A stretch of DNA of 64,000 bases, taken from contig NZ_CP196080.1 of the NCBI RefSeq assembly GCF_051549855.1, forward strand, positions 434,001 to 498,000, given 5' to 3'. Both the position numbers and the translations under genes were made by a program. Within the stretch, counting starts at the first letter, position 1. Every line of letters begins with the position of its first letter. This stretch comes from Metamycoplasma sp051549855. Lineage in GTDB: Bacteria > Bacillota_I > Bacilli_A > Mycoplasmatales > Metamycoplasmataceae. This document shows positions 1-9,441 of this stretch, piece by piece. Below the pieces are notes generated by a model. The model searched no databases. It worked only from the letters and a program-made list of their open reading frames with translations, and was not told the DNA's origin.

Positions 1-1052
1 GCTAACTGTTTTAAAGAGCGTGATATCTTAGAAATTTCTAACTGACGATTGTCTGAACTTGTTTTCGAATCAGTAATTAATTGCAGATAATCAATAACTA
101 TTAAATCAATCTGCCTCACACGACTGAAACGACGACAAATAGCAATTAAATCATTCAACGTTAAAGCTGATTTGTCATTTAGGTAAAAATGTCAATTTTG
201 AAATTTTTCAGTCGTTGCATCAATCTTGATTCAATCTTCTTCAGTGACGGCACCAGATTTCATATTCGATAACTTTACTCAAGAATTCATTGAAACCATT
301 CTTTCAACAAGCTGCTGGTTAGTCATTTCTAAACTGAAGAAAAGAACAGTTTTATTTTGTTCTGCTACATTACTTGCAATATTAAGAGCAAAAGCAGTCT
401 TACCCATTGAAGGACGCGCAGCTAAAATCACTAAGTCTCCCGGATTGAAGCCTAGTAACAAAGCGTCTAAATTGCGGTATCCAACTTTTAGACCAGTTGA
501 TTCTAAATTATTTTGACGTTGGTGCAGAATGGTTGTAGTCTCCTGGACTACTTCTGAAAGGGATTGATAATGAGCTTTATTTTCACTCAGATCAATGTTA
601 ATCAAGCTTAGCTGTAATTCGCTTATTACTTTTGAAACTTCCATTGGACTTTGCAAGTTTTGTTGTGCCTTTTCCATCGCTAAAAGTAATTGTCTTTTTT
701 TAGCAAATTCAGTTAATGCTAAAATATATTGCGAAATTAAATCTTTGTATCCGGCATTTTCGATTACATAATTAAAGTAATCTTCACCTTTTATGTCTTC
801 AAATTCGTTTAGTTTTTCATAAATCTTATTTTTGATTAAGAAGGTAGTGATAACTTCAATATCGTACGCTTCATTGATAGTTGAAATTTCACACAGTGCT
901 TTATAAATTAAAAGATTGTTTTTAGAATAAAAAATATCATCAGTGATTGAATCATTGATGTCACTTAAGACTTTGTAATCTCTAATCAAAATTCCTAGTA
1001 ATGAAATCTCATTATTAAGAATGTTATTTAACTCTGATTCACTGAATGACAT
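1..1052 (-). CDS. dnaB: Replicative DNA helicase DnaB, 3' part outside the window
   Basis: Replicative helicase that unwinds DNA ahead of the fork and works with primase. The visible N-terminal half begins MSFSESELNN and carries the DnaB N-terminal helical domain, followed by the RecA-like core start with the Walker A motif (ARPSMGKTAFAL) and the following SLEM motif. An in-frame TGA at 279-281 is Trp under code 4, so the gene continues past position 1 and is incomplete only because the window ends. It follows rplI by 12 nt on the same strand, the usual rplI-dnaB arrangement. Start chosen at the ATG at 1050-1052 with AAAGGAGAA just upstream. Confidence 0.95.
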
Positions 1053-1064
1053 TTTTCTCCTTTA

Positions 1065-1505
1065 CTACTTTGCTTCGTTGATTCTTACTTTTAAGAATGC
1101 TTTAACTTCAGGGTGAAGAGTAATGGGAACTCCGTGGATACCTAAAGTTGCAATTTTCATTGATGCTAATGAATGAGCTGGAAGTTTAATATTATGTTTT
1201 TGTTGTAATTCTTTTTCAATGTTTTTCGTTGTTATTGAACCATGAACTACATCTTTGTTAACTTTTAGCTCAAATTCTAAAGTTACGCTCTCGATTTGTG
1301 CTTTTAAAGCCTCAGCTTCTTGAATTCTTTGTTTTTCAGTTTCAGCTAAATTTTTAAGCACGTTTTTTCGGTTTTTTAGAGTTGCATCATTTAATGGTTG
1401 GGCATAACCATTTTTAATTAAGAAATTTTTAGCAAAACCATCTGCTACATCGATGATTTCATTAACTTTGTATTTTTGATAAGGTTTAATTATTATAACT
1501 TTCAT
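1065..1505 (-). CDS. rplI: 50S ribosomal protein L9
   Basis: Large-subunit ribosomal protein bound to 23S rRNA near the L1 stalk. The 146-residue product starts MKVIIIKPYQKYK and has the family pattern of an N-terminal RNA-binding lobe with NFLIKNGYAQP, a long charged helix (about residues 45-75) and a C-terminal lobe with SIT..I..EL. Length is normal for the family. Its first 20 nt overlap the 3' end of gdpP and it is followed by dnaB, so translation is probably coupled in a gdpP-rplI-dnaB operon. Confidence 0.96.
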   Translation of the reverse strand: MKVIIIKPYQKYKVNEIIDVADGFAKNFLIKNGYAQPLNDATLKNRKNVLKNLAETEKQRIQEAEALKAQIESVTLEFELKVNKDVVHGSITTKNIEKELQQKHNIKLPAHSLASMKIATLGIHGVPITLHPEVKAFLKVRINEAK

Positions 1506-3477
1506 TTTTCACACTCACTATTGCTTGAATTATATTATCGACAAATGTTTCCATTGGTTCATTTTCATCGCTAACGGCTGCTGCAGCTGCAAAGTGTCCT
1601 CCTCCATTGACAGCTTCAGCAATAATTTGAACATTAGTATCGATTCCTCTGGCTGACATTTTATATTGTTTCATTCCTGGGATTTTAGCAACCACAAATG
1701 CTGCTTTTCTTCCTTGAATTCTTAAAATTTCATCGGCTGCTATAGAAACAACATCGCTTTCCACATCACCTTCATAAGTTGCCAAGAAATATCCTGGTTT
1801 TACTTCTCGTAAATTACTCAAAATTTTGCTTACTATTTCATAAACATTTTCATCCATTTTAAGTGTTTCTATACTTGTTGCACTTGAAGCCCCCAGTTCT
1901 TCTAAGAAACTAGCAGCGAAGAATGTTCTTGATGATGTTGTTTTTAAAAATCTATTGGTATCCATGTAAATACCATCTAAAAGCATCTGTGCTGCTTCTT
2001 TTGTTATTGCTTTTTGTTTATGACTAAACATAATGAATTCAGTCACTATTTCTGATGCACTTGAGGCTCCGGTATCAACATATAAATTCTGTTTTAAAAC
2101 ATAGTCAGGACTACAACTAATTCGATGGTGGTCGAAAACAAAAATATTGTCTTGAGAAACGTTTTTAAAAGCATTTTTGTTTTCAATTCTATCTTCAGTA
2201 GCACAATCGACTACTAAAACCATGGTTGAATCACTATTAAGCTTAGTTGCTTGTTTTGGGGTGATAAAAATATTTTGATTTTTGTTTAAATAGCGGTTGA
2301 TTGATCGCTGACAAGTAGGATCAAAAGTTTTATTTTGAATAAAGGCTCTTTTGTTTAAAGAGTGAGCAATTAGATAAAATGCGTATGCTGAACCTAAAGC
2401 ATCCAAATCAGCAAGTTTGTGACCATAAATTAAAACGGTATCTATCTTGCTACTACGCATTTTTTCCATCACTTCAGCAGTAAAGTGGGCCATTCTTGTT
2501 CTATTGGTAGTGTGAGCAACTTCGTAACGCGACCCAAAATAAATTGGTTTGTTATTTTTTTCAATTACTGTAATCTGATCGCCACCACGCGCCTTAGACT
2601 GACTTAAAGCATCTTTAGTTTTTTCAGTTAAATCATTTAACTTTTCTAAGCCATAAGCAAAACCTACTGAAATTGGAATTCTTATATTTTTGTCACGAAT
2701 ATCATTACATTCGATATTAGTCAGTTGTTTAAAGTCTAAAGACATTAATTTTTTTAGTGTTTCATTAGTTGTAATAATGAAAAAATTGTTATTTACATAC
2801 CGACGATAAACAAAATCATGCTTTGCGGTCAAATCATCTAAAACACTAACTACAGCATTATAAATTTTAAAAATTTCTTCTTCTGAATAAATCGATTGAT
2901 ATAAAGACATATTGTCAATTTCAACTTCTCCAAAAGTAATTTTTTCATTGTCGTAAATTCTAAAAACGTTCAATTCATCAGTCACATCTTTTATAACTGC
3001 CACATTCTTAGTCAAGTCTACATTCATTTCATAGTCAAAATCTTCGTAATTTATCTTACGCGAAAATTGCTCTGAATCAATGTTGTCAAAATCGACATAA
3101 TTTTTTAAATTTTTACCGATTATTGACGAACCGAAACGCTGACTTATGAATTTTGACACTCATATAATTCTGGTTCTTTCGTCAAAAATTACTACTCCTA
3201 CCCCTTCTTTAGCAATTTCATTTTCAATATGATAATTCAGTGTGTTTTTGATCAAACTATTACGCTGAAAAATGACAATCAAGTTGTAAATTAACAGTCC
3301 AAGACTCGCAATCATCATTGCTGAAAAAATTGAAATAAAAACTATGCTTAGTGTTTGGTTAGTGCTATAAAGACTTTTAAAAACAAAAAATAGAATAAAA
3401 GGAATAACAAAAAGCAATGTTATTCCCAATCATATTTTGATGTTTTTTCAAGTTTTAGATCTACTCTTTTTGTTCAT
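1486..3477 (-). CDS. gdpP: GdpP-like cyclic-di-AMP phosphodiesterase (DHH family)
   Basis: Membrane-anchored phosphodiesterase; characterised GdpP enzymes degrade cyclic di-AMP. The 663-residue protein starts MNKKSRSKTW, has two N-terminal transmembrane segments (about residues 15-65), a degenerate PAS/GGDEF-like region, then DHH motifs (GHKLADLDALGSA and VFDHH) and a C-terminal DHHA1 domain ending in GGGHFAAAA. The reading frame crosses several TGA Trp codons (3160-3162, 3430-3432), so an unaware gene finder would split it. A TATAAT at 3493-3498 sits about 15 nt above the ATG, giving a very short leader. The gene overlaps rplI by 20 nt. Function is inferred from domain order; substrate specificity cannot be read from sequence. 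Confidence 0.9.
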
Positions 3478-3492
3478 GTCTATATCTATATT

Positions 3493-3498
3493 ATTATA
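3493..3498 (-). promoter_or_regulatory. -10 box of gdpP-rplI-dnaB
   Basis: Perfect TATAAT on the minus strand, placing transcription start near 3486, only about 9 nt before the gdpP ATG. The space between engB and gdpP is otherwise 51 nt. No convincing -35 is visible. Confidence 0.55.
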
Positions 3499-3528
3499 GT
3501 CCAAAAAAGCTGGCTTTTAGTTAGATAA

Positions 3529-4080
3529 CTAAATGGCTATTTTTTCTTTGAGTAATTCTAGATTTTTTTTGTTTTTTGAACTTACAAAAATAATATCCAT
3601 GTCTCTGTACAGTGTTTGAATATCTTTTTTGGTTTGGTGCAATTGTTTCTGATTCGCTTTGTCGATTTTGGTGGCTACTAACAAGATTTCAAGATTTAAT
3701 TCGGTGCAATAATCAATCATTTCGCTGTCAATTGGAGTAATTCCAATTTTTGAATCTATAAGAATACAAATCTTAGTTAAATTTTTTGATTTTTCTAAGT
3801 AATTGGCAATCATTTTAGAAATATGCACTTGCTCGCTTGCTGACATTTTTGCAAACCCATAACCTGGTAAGTCGACAATAATTTTTTGATTATCAGTTTG
3901 AAAATAATTTAATAGTCTTGTGCGTCCAGGAGTGGAAGAAACTTTGGCGATTTTTTGATTTGCTAGTGCATTTAACAGCGAAGATTTACCAACATTTGAA
4001 CGACCTCAAAAAGCAATTTCTTCATTGTCATGTTGATATCAAGAATCCATTTTGTCAGCACTTTTAATAAAATTTCACAT
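3529..4080 (-). CDS. engB: Ribosome biogenesis GTP-binding protein EngB/YsxC
   Basis: Small GTPase needed for late 50S subunit assembly. The 183-residue product starts MWNFIKSADK, where the second codon is TGA (Trp). Motifs in order: G1 GRSNVGKSS, G2 region STPGRT, G3 DLPGYG, G4 TKID and G5 VSSK. Length matches the family (about 190). The start at 4078-4080 is preceded by AAGGAG. It lies between the rpsF-ssb-rpsR unit, which ends at a terminator, and gdpP. Confidence 0.93.
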
Positions 4081-4104
4081 AATATGACTCCTTAAAACTA
4101 TTTA

Positions 4105-4136
4105 AATTGTAAAGAAAAAGAGCCGAAAAGGCTCTT
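4105..4136 (-). terminator. Terminator of rpsF-ssb-rpsR
   Basis: Seven-pair stem AAGAGCC/GGCTCTT (4118-4124 with 4130-4136) with a GAAAA loop, followed on the minus strand by a T-rich tail. It starts directly below the rpsR stop codon. Confidence 0.75.
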
Positions 4137-4141
4137 AAAAA

Positions 4142-4396
4142 TTATTTTTTGTTAACTTTGTTACTTCCAATGAAAGGCAGTAAAGCAACAAGTCTCGCTC
4201 TCTTGATTGCTGTAGCTAAATTTCTTTGGTGACGAGCACATGTTCCTGTAATACGTGAAGATAGAATTTTTCCGTGTTGGTTAACATATTTTTCAACCAA
4301 TTCTCTGTCTTTGTAATCGATGTATTGGTGATCTGAAAGACAGAATTGACATGGACGACGACGAACAAAAGGTTTTTTAGAAACTACTCTTGCCAT
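4142..4396 (-). CDS. rpsR: 30S ribosomal protein S18
   Basis: Small-subunit protein that pairs with S6 on the platform. The 84-residue product has the family core KILSSRITGTCARHQRNLATAIKRAR and a Cys pair, RPCQFC, near residue 18 (a possible zinc-binding remnant of C+ type S18). It is the last gene of rpsF-ssb-rpsR and is followed immediately by a terminator. Start ATG is preceded by AAGGAG. Confidence 0.97.
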   Translation of the reverse strand: MARVVSKKPFVRRRPCQFCLSDHQYIDYKDRELVEKYVNQHGKILSSRITGTCARHQRNLATAIKRARLVALLPFIGSNKVNKK

Positions 4397-4411
4397 ATAA
4401 AAATCTCCTTA

Positions 4412-4942
4412 TTAATCTTCGTCAAAAACGTTTTGGAAATCGTCAATATCAAAATCAACGTGTTCTTCCTCGTCTTGACTAAAACTTTCATTTTTAAAAG
4501 AAGTGTTAGTTTGTTTTTTATCCATTTCGTAGGCATTTTCTAGATTAATTCCTACTCTTTGCTGGGTTTGTTGGAAGCTTGGTCTTGGATTATCGTTATT
4601 TGTTTTGTTACGACGTTTTTCAGCAATTTCTCTTGTTTCAAGGAAATCAAAGCTATCAACTAAAACTGAATAGTTTGTAATTCTTTGCCCATTGGCAATT
4701 GAAGAAGTTACTTGTAAAGAACCTTCGATGCTTATTAAGGCCCCTTTGTCTAAGAATTTGTTGATGCTTGATGCTGTTATTCCAAATGCAACACAAGAAA
4801 TATAATCTGTTAGTGGTGGATTTGGTCCGTATTGACGTCTTGTAACAGCAAGTGTAAATCTAGCATACTCACGATCACCAGCTTTAGTTTTTCCACCTTG
4901 TGGATCGTCAGTTAATCTTCCAATTAATAAAATTTTATTCAT
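4412..4942 (-). CDS. ssb: Single-stranded DNA-binding protein
   Basis: Protects ssDNA during replication, recombination and repair. The 176-residue protein starts MNKILLIGRLTDDP, has the OB-fold (residues 1-110) and a low-complexity Gln/Asn-rich linker, and ends in an acidic tip (DIDDFQNVFDED) where the C-terminal partner-binding peptide normally sits. The classical DDDIPF ending is replaced by FDED, which keeps the acidity but loses the terminal Pro-Phe. It lies between rpsF and rpsR as in most Firmicutes-derived genomes. Confidence 0.95.
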   Translation of the reverse strand: MNKILLIGRLTDDPQGGKTKAGDREYARFTLAVTRRQYGPNPPLTDYISCVAFGITASSINKFLDKGALISIEGSLQVTSSIANGQRITNYSVLVDSFDFLETREIAEKRRNKTNNDNPRPSFQQTQQRVGINLENAYEMDKKQTNTSFKNESFSQDEEEHVDFDIDDFQNVFDED

Positions 4943-4963
4943 AACACCCCTTATTAGTTAAAA

Positions 4964-5365
4964 CTACTCAGCTGAAGATTCGTTAGCGTCTTTTTTGTCA
5001 CGTGGTTGTCTGTTTTCCACTGGTCTTCTATCTGCTTGTTTTTTTGGTTTTTGGAACTTTTTAGCTCTGTTAACTTTTGGTTTTCTTTGTAATGCTCTTT
5101 CTGTATCTAGATTAATTACTAGGTTTCTTAGAACTTGTTTTTCTAGATTTGCACGACGTCCAAATTCTTTAATTTCTTCGCCTTGAGCATCTACTTTAAC
5201 AACAAAGTATTGTGCAGTATTTTGCTTTTTGATTGGGTAAGCTAATTGGGTTTCTTCTAACTTAGTAACTTCAGCTTTGTTTTTGAAAACTGAAGATAAA
5301 AGTGATGACAATACACTTTCGTTAGCAGTTGAATCCAATAGTACCATAATTTCGTATTTTGCCAT
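4964..5365 (-). CDS. rpsF: 30S ribosomal protein S6
   Basis: Small-subunit platform protein and partner of S18. The 133-residue product has the S6 fold over residues 1-95 (MAKYEIMVLLDS, AYPIKKQNTAQYFVVKVD) and then a Lys/Arg-rich tail of about 38 residues ending ESSAE that exceeds the usual length of about 95. First gene of the rpsF-ssb-rpsR operon, with a structured leader upstream. Start has AAGGAG 5 nt upstream. Confidence 0.95.
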   Translation of the reverse strand: MAKYEIMVLLDSTANESVLSSLLSSVFKNKAEVTKLEETQLAYPIKKQNTAQYFVVKVDAQGEEIKEFGRRANLEKQVLRNLVINLDTERALQRKPKVNRAKKFQKPKKQADRRPVENRQPRDKKDANESSAE

Positions 5366-5390
5366 TGTTCTCCTTTTGGACTTTAAATTG

Positions 5391-5460
5391 GATCTAATTT
5401 TAGATCAAGGAGTTTAACTTACCTTGATTGTTATTTATAAAAAATAACTATGTTATTATA
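5391..5460 (-). promoter_or_regulatory. rpsF leader: -10 box and competing hairpins
   Basis: On the minus strand a TATAAT (5455-5460) is followed by two overlapping inverted repeats: ATCAAGG/CCTTGAT (5404-5410 with 5422-5428) and GATCTA/TAGATC (5391-5396 with 5401-5406). They share bases and cannot both form. In many bacteria an S6:S18-binding hairpin in this position autoregulates the operon. That function is inferred here; the diagnostic CCG bulge of the known motif is not evident. Confidence 0.45.
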
Positions 5461-5483
5461 CTTGAAAAAGACTTATTTTAGTG

Positions 5484-6665
5484 CTACTTTGCTAAGTTTT
5501 TAGCATCAGTTGCAATTACTAATTCTTCGTTTGTTCTAATTACATACACAGGAATTTCACTATCTGGTGTACTAATTAAAATGTAATCGTCAAATTTTTG
5601 GGTATTTGCTTCACTCAATTTAACGTTATATGAGTGAATTCTGTTGATAATGTTTTGTCTTGTTAGAGGGTCGTTTTCACCAATTCCGGCTGTGAAAACA
5701 ATTGCATCTGGTTTGTTAGCAATTTTGTTCAAGTAAACCGCTAAATAATCAGCTACTTTTTGGGCAAATAAGTCTAGTGCAAAACGTGCATTTGGATCAA
5801 CTAATTGTTTTGCTTCTAGATCACGCATATCGCTTGAGATTCCACTTACTCCTAGAAGTCCTGACTCTTTGTTAAGAATGTCAGTTGCTGCTTTTGCGTC
5901 AATTTTTAGTTCGTTTGCTAAATATGCTACGATTGATGGGTCTACATCTCCAGAACGTGTTCCCATCATAACCCCTGCTAATGGTGTGAATCCCATCGAA
6001 GTATCGTATGATTTTGAGTCACGAACAGCACATAGTGATGACCCGTTTCCTAGGTGTAAACTAACAAAGTTAACCGGTTTTTTATTTAAAATTTGTTCTA
6101 ATCTTTCAGTCATGTAACGGTGACTAATTCCATGGAACCCATATTTACGGATATTGTGTTTTTTAGCAATTTCACGATTAATTGGATAAACGTGGTTAAT
6201 TTCTGGAATAGTTGCGTGGAAAGCAGTGTCTGTATTCATTGTTTTCTTTGCATTTGGTAATAACTTATCAAAAGCTTTGATAGCTTGAATTGCTCCTGGG
6301 TTGTGTAATGGAGCTAATTTTGTGTATTTTTCAATAGTTTCAACTACTGAATCATCAATTATCATTGATTTCATCAATTCTGGACCAGCGTTAACAACTC
6401 TGAAACCAACAACATCGATTTCATCAATTGATTCAATAACGTGATTTTCTTGTCATTGAACTAGAGTTTCACGAACTGCATCTTCGTGATTTTTTAGTCC
6501 AATTTTCTTTTCAAATTTTTGTCCCTGGTATTTGCAAATTAAATTACCATCAATATTAATTCTTTCAGCTAATCCTGAAGCAATTAATTCTAATTTATCT
6601 TTTGTAAAAAGTGATCACTTCATTGATGAAGAACCAGCATTAATAACAAGTATTTTTTTGCTCAT
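5484..6665 (-). CDS. ackA: Acetate kinase
   Basis: Interconverts acetyl phosphate + ADP and acetate + ATP, the last ATP-yielding step of mycoplasma pyruvate catabolism. The 393-residue protein starts MSKKILVINAGSSS with the catalytic Asn (residue 9), then APLHNP, the transition-state His in GFHGISHRY, the nucleotide-site LGNGSSLCAV and the C-terminal TNEELVIA. One odd feature: the normally near-invariant HRVVHGG box reads FRVVNAG (residues 87-93). The substrate Arg is kept but both His and one Gly are changed. Promoter TATAAT at 6705-6710, TSS about 30 nt above the ATG. No pta neighbour in the window. Confidence 0.94.
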
Positions 6666-6814
6666 ATAATATTCCTTAAAAATGTGTTTTATAAATACTT
6701 TTTAATTATAAGACTTTTAATTTTTTTTAACTTAGAAAGTCAATAGTTGATTTGAATTAAAATTTTTTTTGTGAAACCAAACTACTTTAGTCATGTTTTT
6801 GGAAAGTAAAAAGT

Positions 6815-6839
6815 AACAAAAAGACAGGTAAAACCTGTC
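6815..6839 (-). terminator. Terminator of the whiA/BI-1-like unit
   Basis: Seven-pair stem GACAGGT/ACCTGTC (6823-6829 with 6833-6839) with an AAA loop, followed on the minus strand by TTTTTGTTACTT. It lies 5 nt past the stop of the membrane protein gene. Confidence 0.8.
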
Positions 6840-6844
6840 ATTAA

Positions 6845-7648
6845 TTAACTTTTTAGATAAGAGAACAAGCTAAGTGTTTGTAAAGTCAATGAGTATAAAT
6901 TGGTGTACAAATCAAAACCAAAAAATAGTCCAAGATTTCACATGCTAACGTTGTCTAAGTTATTCTTAGTAGATTCAGTTGCTAGTCTTATTGCTCTAAA
7001 GTTGATACCTATTGATATTGTTGCAATAACAATAAATAAAACTGATAGGAGAGAATAAGCTTTTTGATTTCTAAAAACAGTGAACATTGTTGTTATCATA
7101 ACTATAAAGCTAGCAACTAGACAAACAATTATAATAGGTCACAGTTTTTCAAATTTGATTATTCCGAAATATCCTAACAAACCAGTTACAACAAAAATTG
7201 CAAATGGTATTAAGAATGAAAGTGTTAGTGTTGATCCATCAAGATAACCACTTCATTTCAAAAAGGTGGCCATGATAGTCAAAATTATGGTTGAAGATGC
7301 TACATAAATTGCATACCCAACTGCAAGTCATACTGTTTTGATACTACCTAATTTTTTAATATTAAAGAACGATCTAATAACTATTGATACACCAATCTGA
7401 GCTGCTAAAGCAATTAAAATAACTAATCAAGGTTGAAAAGTATCTTTGCTTTCAGGCCGAACAATTAATTTTCCTAAAGCCGGAATGTATGAAAATAGTC
7501 CGGCAAATAGAAAAGTGATAAAAATCCCCAAACTAAATCAAAGCAAACTTATTGAAAGTAGTTTGTTTTGTTTCTTTTTTAACAATTTAGTTGCTTCTGA
7601 TTGAGCAAAATAGTTAGTGTTATCATCAATTCTTGAACCAAAATCCAT
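6845..7648 (-). CDS. Bax inhibitor-1-like polytopic membrane protein
   Basis: The 267-residue protein starts MDFGSRIDDN and has a short cytoplasmic N-terminus followed by about seven hydrophobic segments, ending in NLYSLTLQTLSLFSYLKS. Segment spacing and the final aromatic-rich helix resemble BI-1/YccA family proteins, and I believe mycoplasma relatives are annotated as the MAG0110 membrane family. BI-1 proteins are pH-sensitive calcium-leak channels; that role is inferred only. The ATG at 7646-7648 lies 2 nt past the whiA stop and its GGAGGG ribosome site is inside whiA, so the two are translationally coupled. Several Trp codons are TGA, which hides the frame from standard gene finders. Confidence 0.75.
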
Positions 7649-7650
7649 GT

Positions 7651-8478
7651 TTATCCCTCCTGATTATTTAAGTAAATTTTTGATAGCTTTTTCAAATAAT
7701 AATACAATGTTGATTTTGACTTTAATTCGCCATTTTGCGACATTAGCAAAACTAAGTCACTTAGACCTAAATCTAAATTTTGTTTTTTCAGTTCGAAAAA
7801 GTCTAACATATCTTGAGTAAATTGGTTAACTAAATTATTATCCAAAATGAATTGATATTGCACTAAAAAATCAGTATTTTTGCTCGCAAGTCTTTGCTGG
7901 TTGTAAAAATCAAAATTAGTTAAGCGATTAACTGCATTAGTATAGTCACGATTGATTTTGGCTTCCTCGAACTTCATGTAAGCATTAATTGCACCTATTG
8001 CTTTAAGAAAATCGCAAATGCTTTCTACTTTTTTGATGTATAGAATAAATTGTTTTTTTCTTTCAATTAATCGAAAACAAATGTCGTATTTTTCCAAAAA
8101 ATTCTGAATCATTTTAGCTTTTTGTTGGCTTGAAAACTTAACTTCCAAGTGGTACATGGTTTGACTTACATCACTAACACTGCCTGTCAATAGAAAAATA
8201 GCGGCAAAGTAATCGTTTTGTTTGACATAATTGGCTTTTTTAATATCTTTTGGCACTACAAAACTAATTTGATTTTTGCGTGGTTGACTATATTCAATTT
8301 GCAAAGTTTGTAAAATTTGAAAAACAAATTGTCTTATATATTCTTTATTTATTGTAAAGAAACAGTTTTCATCTTTTTGTGTTGCTAAAAAGCCGTGAAT
8401 AAAATTAACGGCAACATTTTTAGTGATTTTTCTACTAATGATTTCTTGTTTAATTTCCGATGTAAATGTTTCTTTCAT
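7651..8478 (-). CDS. whiA: DNA-binding protein WhiA
   Basis: The 275-residue protein starts MKETFTSEIKQEI, has an N-terminal LAGLIDADG-like fold (residues 1-180, with FLLTGSVSD) and a C-terminal helix-turn-helix region (residues 190-270, NRLTNFDFYNQQR). The family is conserved in Gram-positives and mollicutes, where it binds DNA and affects cell division; its target in mycoplasmas is not known. It precedes the BI-1-like gene with a 2-nt gap, and a tRNA-Ser gene lies upstream on the same strand. Confidence 0.9.
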   Translation of the reverse strand: MKETFTSEIKQEIISRKITKNVAVNFIHGFLATQKDENCFFTINKEYIRQFVFQILQTLQIEYSQPRKNQISFVVPKDIKKANYVKQNDYFAAIFLLTGSVSDVSQTMYHLEVKFSSQQKAKMIQNFLEKYDICFRLIERKKQFILYIKKVESICDFLKAIGAINAYMKFEEAKINRDYTNAVNRLTNFDFYNQQRLASKNTDFLVQYQFILDNNLVNQFTQDMLDFFELKKQNLDLGLSDLVLLMSQNGELKSKSTLYYYLKKLSKIYLNNQEG

Positions 8479-8528
8479 TTTTTACTCCACTAAAATTTTA
8501 GCCTTGCAATTGCAAAAGTAATAAAAAA

Positions 8529-8618
8529 TGGCCGGTAGTAAGGGATTTGAACCCTTGAATGTATTGCTACATTATTTGTTTTCGAGACAAACCTCTTCAG
8601 CCACTCGAGCAACTACCG
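8529..8618 (-). tRNA. tRNA-Ser (anticodon CGA)
   Basis: Full cloverleaf on the minus strand: acceptor CGGTAGT/ACTACCG, D stem CTC/GAG, anticodon stem TTTGT/ACAAA with loop CTCGAAA, a long variable arm (AATGT/ACATT) typical of Ser, T loop TTCAAAT, discriminator G and encoded CCA. A TATAAT at 8633-8638 lies directly upstream. Reads codon UCG. Confidence 0.93.
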
Positions 8619-8668
8619 ACATATATTTGTAAATTATAGTTCAATACTTAAAAAAAGATAATAAAAAA

Positions 8669-8770
8669 AAGCGACGCCCTATTTTCCCTTGGAGGTATCG
8701 TCGGCGCTGAAGGGCTTAACTGCTGAGTTCGGAATGGGTTCAGGTGGACACCTTCGCTTTGGTCGCTACG
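8669..8770 (-). rRNA. rrf: 5S ribosomal RNA, unlinked from 16S-23S
   Basis: About 102 nt with the conserved 5S internal segments CGAACTCAGCAGTTAAG and CCAAGGGAAAATAGG, and closing helix GTAGCGAC/GTCGC. No 16S or 23S gene is near; isolated 5S genes are known in several mycoplasmas. A promoter with TTGCAA (8799-8804), a 17-nt spacer and TAGAAT (8776-8781) starts transcription at about 8770, and a T-run follows the 3' end. Confidence 0.92.
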
Positions 8771-8775
8771 TTTAT

Positions 8776-8804
8776 ATTCTAGCACAAAAAAATATTATTT
8801 GCAA
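8776..8804 (-). promoter_or_regulatory. 5S rRNA promoter
   Basis: -35 TTGCAA (8799-8804), spacer of 17 nt, -10 TAGAAT (8776-8781). The predicted start falls on the 5' end of the 5S sequence. Confidence 0.7.
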
Positions 8805-8847
8805 TTTTTTATTTTTTGTTTTTCGTATTCTATTTAGTTCATAATTA

Positions 8848-9405
8848 ATGGATATGAAAAAAGATAAATTATTGCATGATGCCTATTGATTATCCTTATA
8901 CCAAACTGACAAAGGTTTTGTTTATGCCCAACGTCGTAATGTTAATTCAGTAGCGGTTTTATTATTTAGAAGAAAAGGAAATAACGAATTTGAATTTTTA
9001 ATTCGTTATCAACCTTTGCCTGAAATTGTTGAAAAACAAAAATGAGATGATTGCTTCCCTTGCCCAATAACTGGTGGATTTGAAAACAATGAAACTGATA
9101 GTTTGAAAGTTGCTATTCGTGAAGTTGAAGAAGAAGCGGGATTTGTTGTTAACAAAAATAATGTTTTTGAAACTTTTAAGTTTTTAGCTTCAACACAAGC
9201 AAATGAAATTGTTTTTGGTTACATTTTTGATGTTACCGGCTTACAGCAGCATGAAGCTTTAGGGGATGGAAGTATTTTCGAACAAATAAGTTACAACCGT
9301 TGAGCTAGCGAACAAGAATTACAAAACATAATTAATAGTGGAATGGTTCTTACTGCATTAGTGCACTGCTATTATTTCTTCAAACAAAAAATGAACTTAA
9401 TATAA
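8848..9405 (+). CDS. Nudix hydrolase
   Basis: The 185-residue protein starts MDMKKDKLLH. The Nudix box spans residues about 75-98 with GGFENN and REVEEEAGF; the catalytic RExxEExG part is complete, whereas the upstream conserved Glu (x5E position) is displaced by one residue. Layout (N-terminal strands, box, then QANEIVFGYIF) is like ADP-ribose or nucleoside-diphosphate-X pyrophosphatases; the exact substrate cannot be told. Two TGA Trp codons in frame. It is transcribed away from the 5S gene and ends at its own terminator. Confidence 0.85.
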
Positions 9406-9412
9406 TAAAAAA

Positions 9413-9441
9413 GGCATCAGTCATAACAACTGAGGTTTTTT
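9413..9441 (+). terminator. Terminator of the Nudix gene
   Basis: Stem CATCAGT/ACTGAGG (9415-9421 with 9429-9435, one mismatch), loop CATAACA, followed by six T. Confidence 0.65.
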
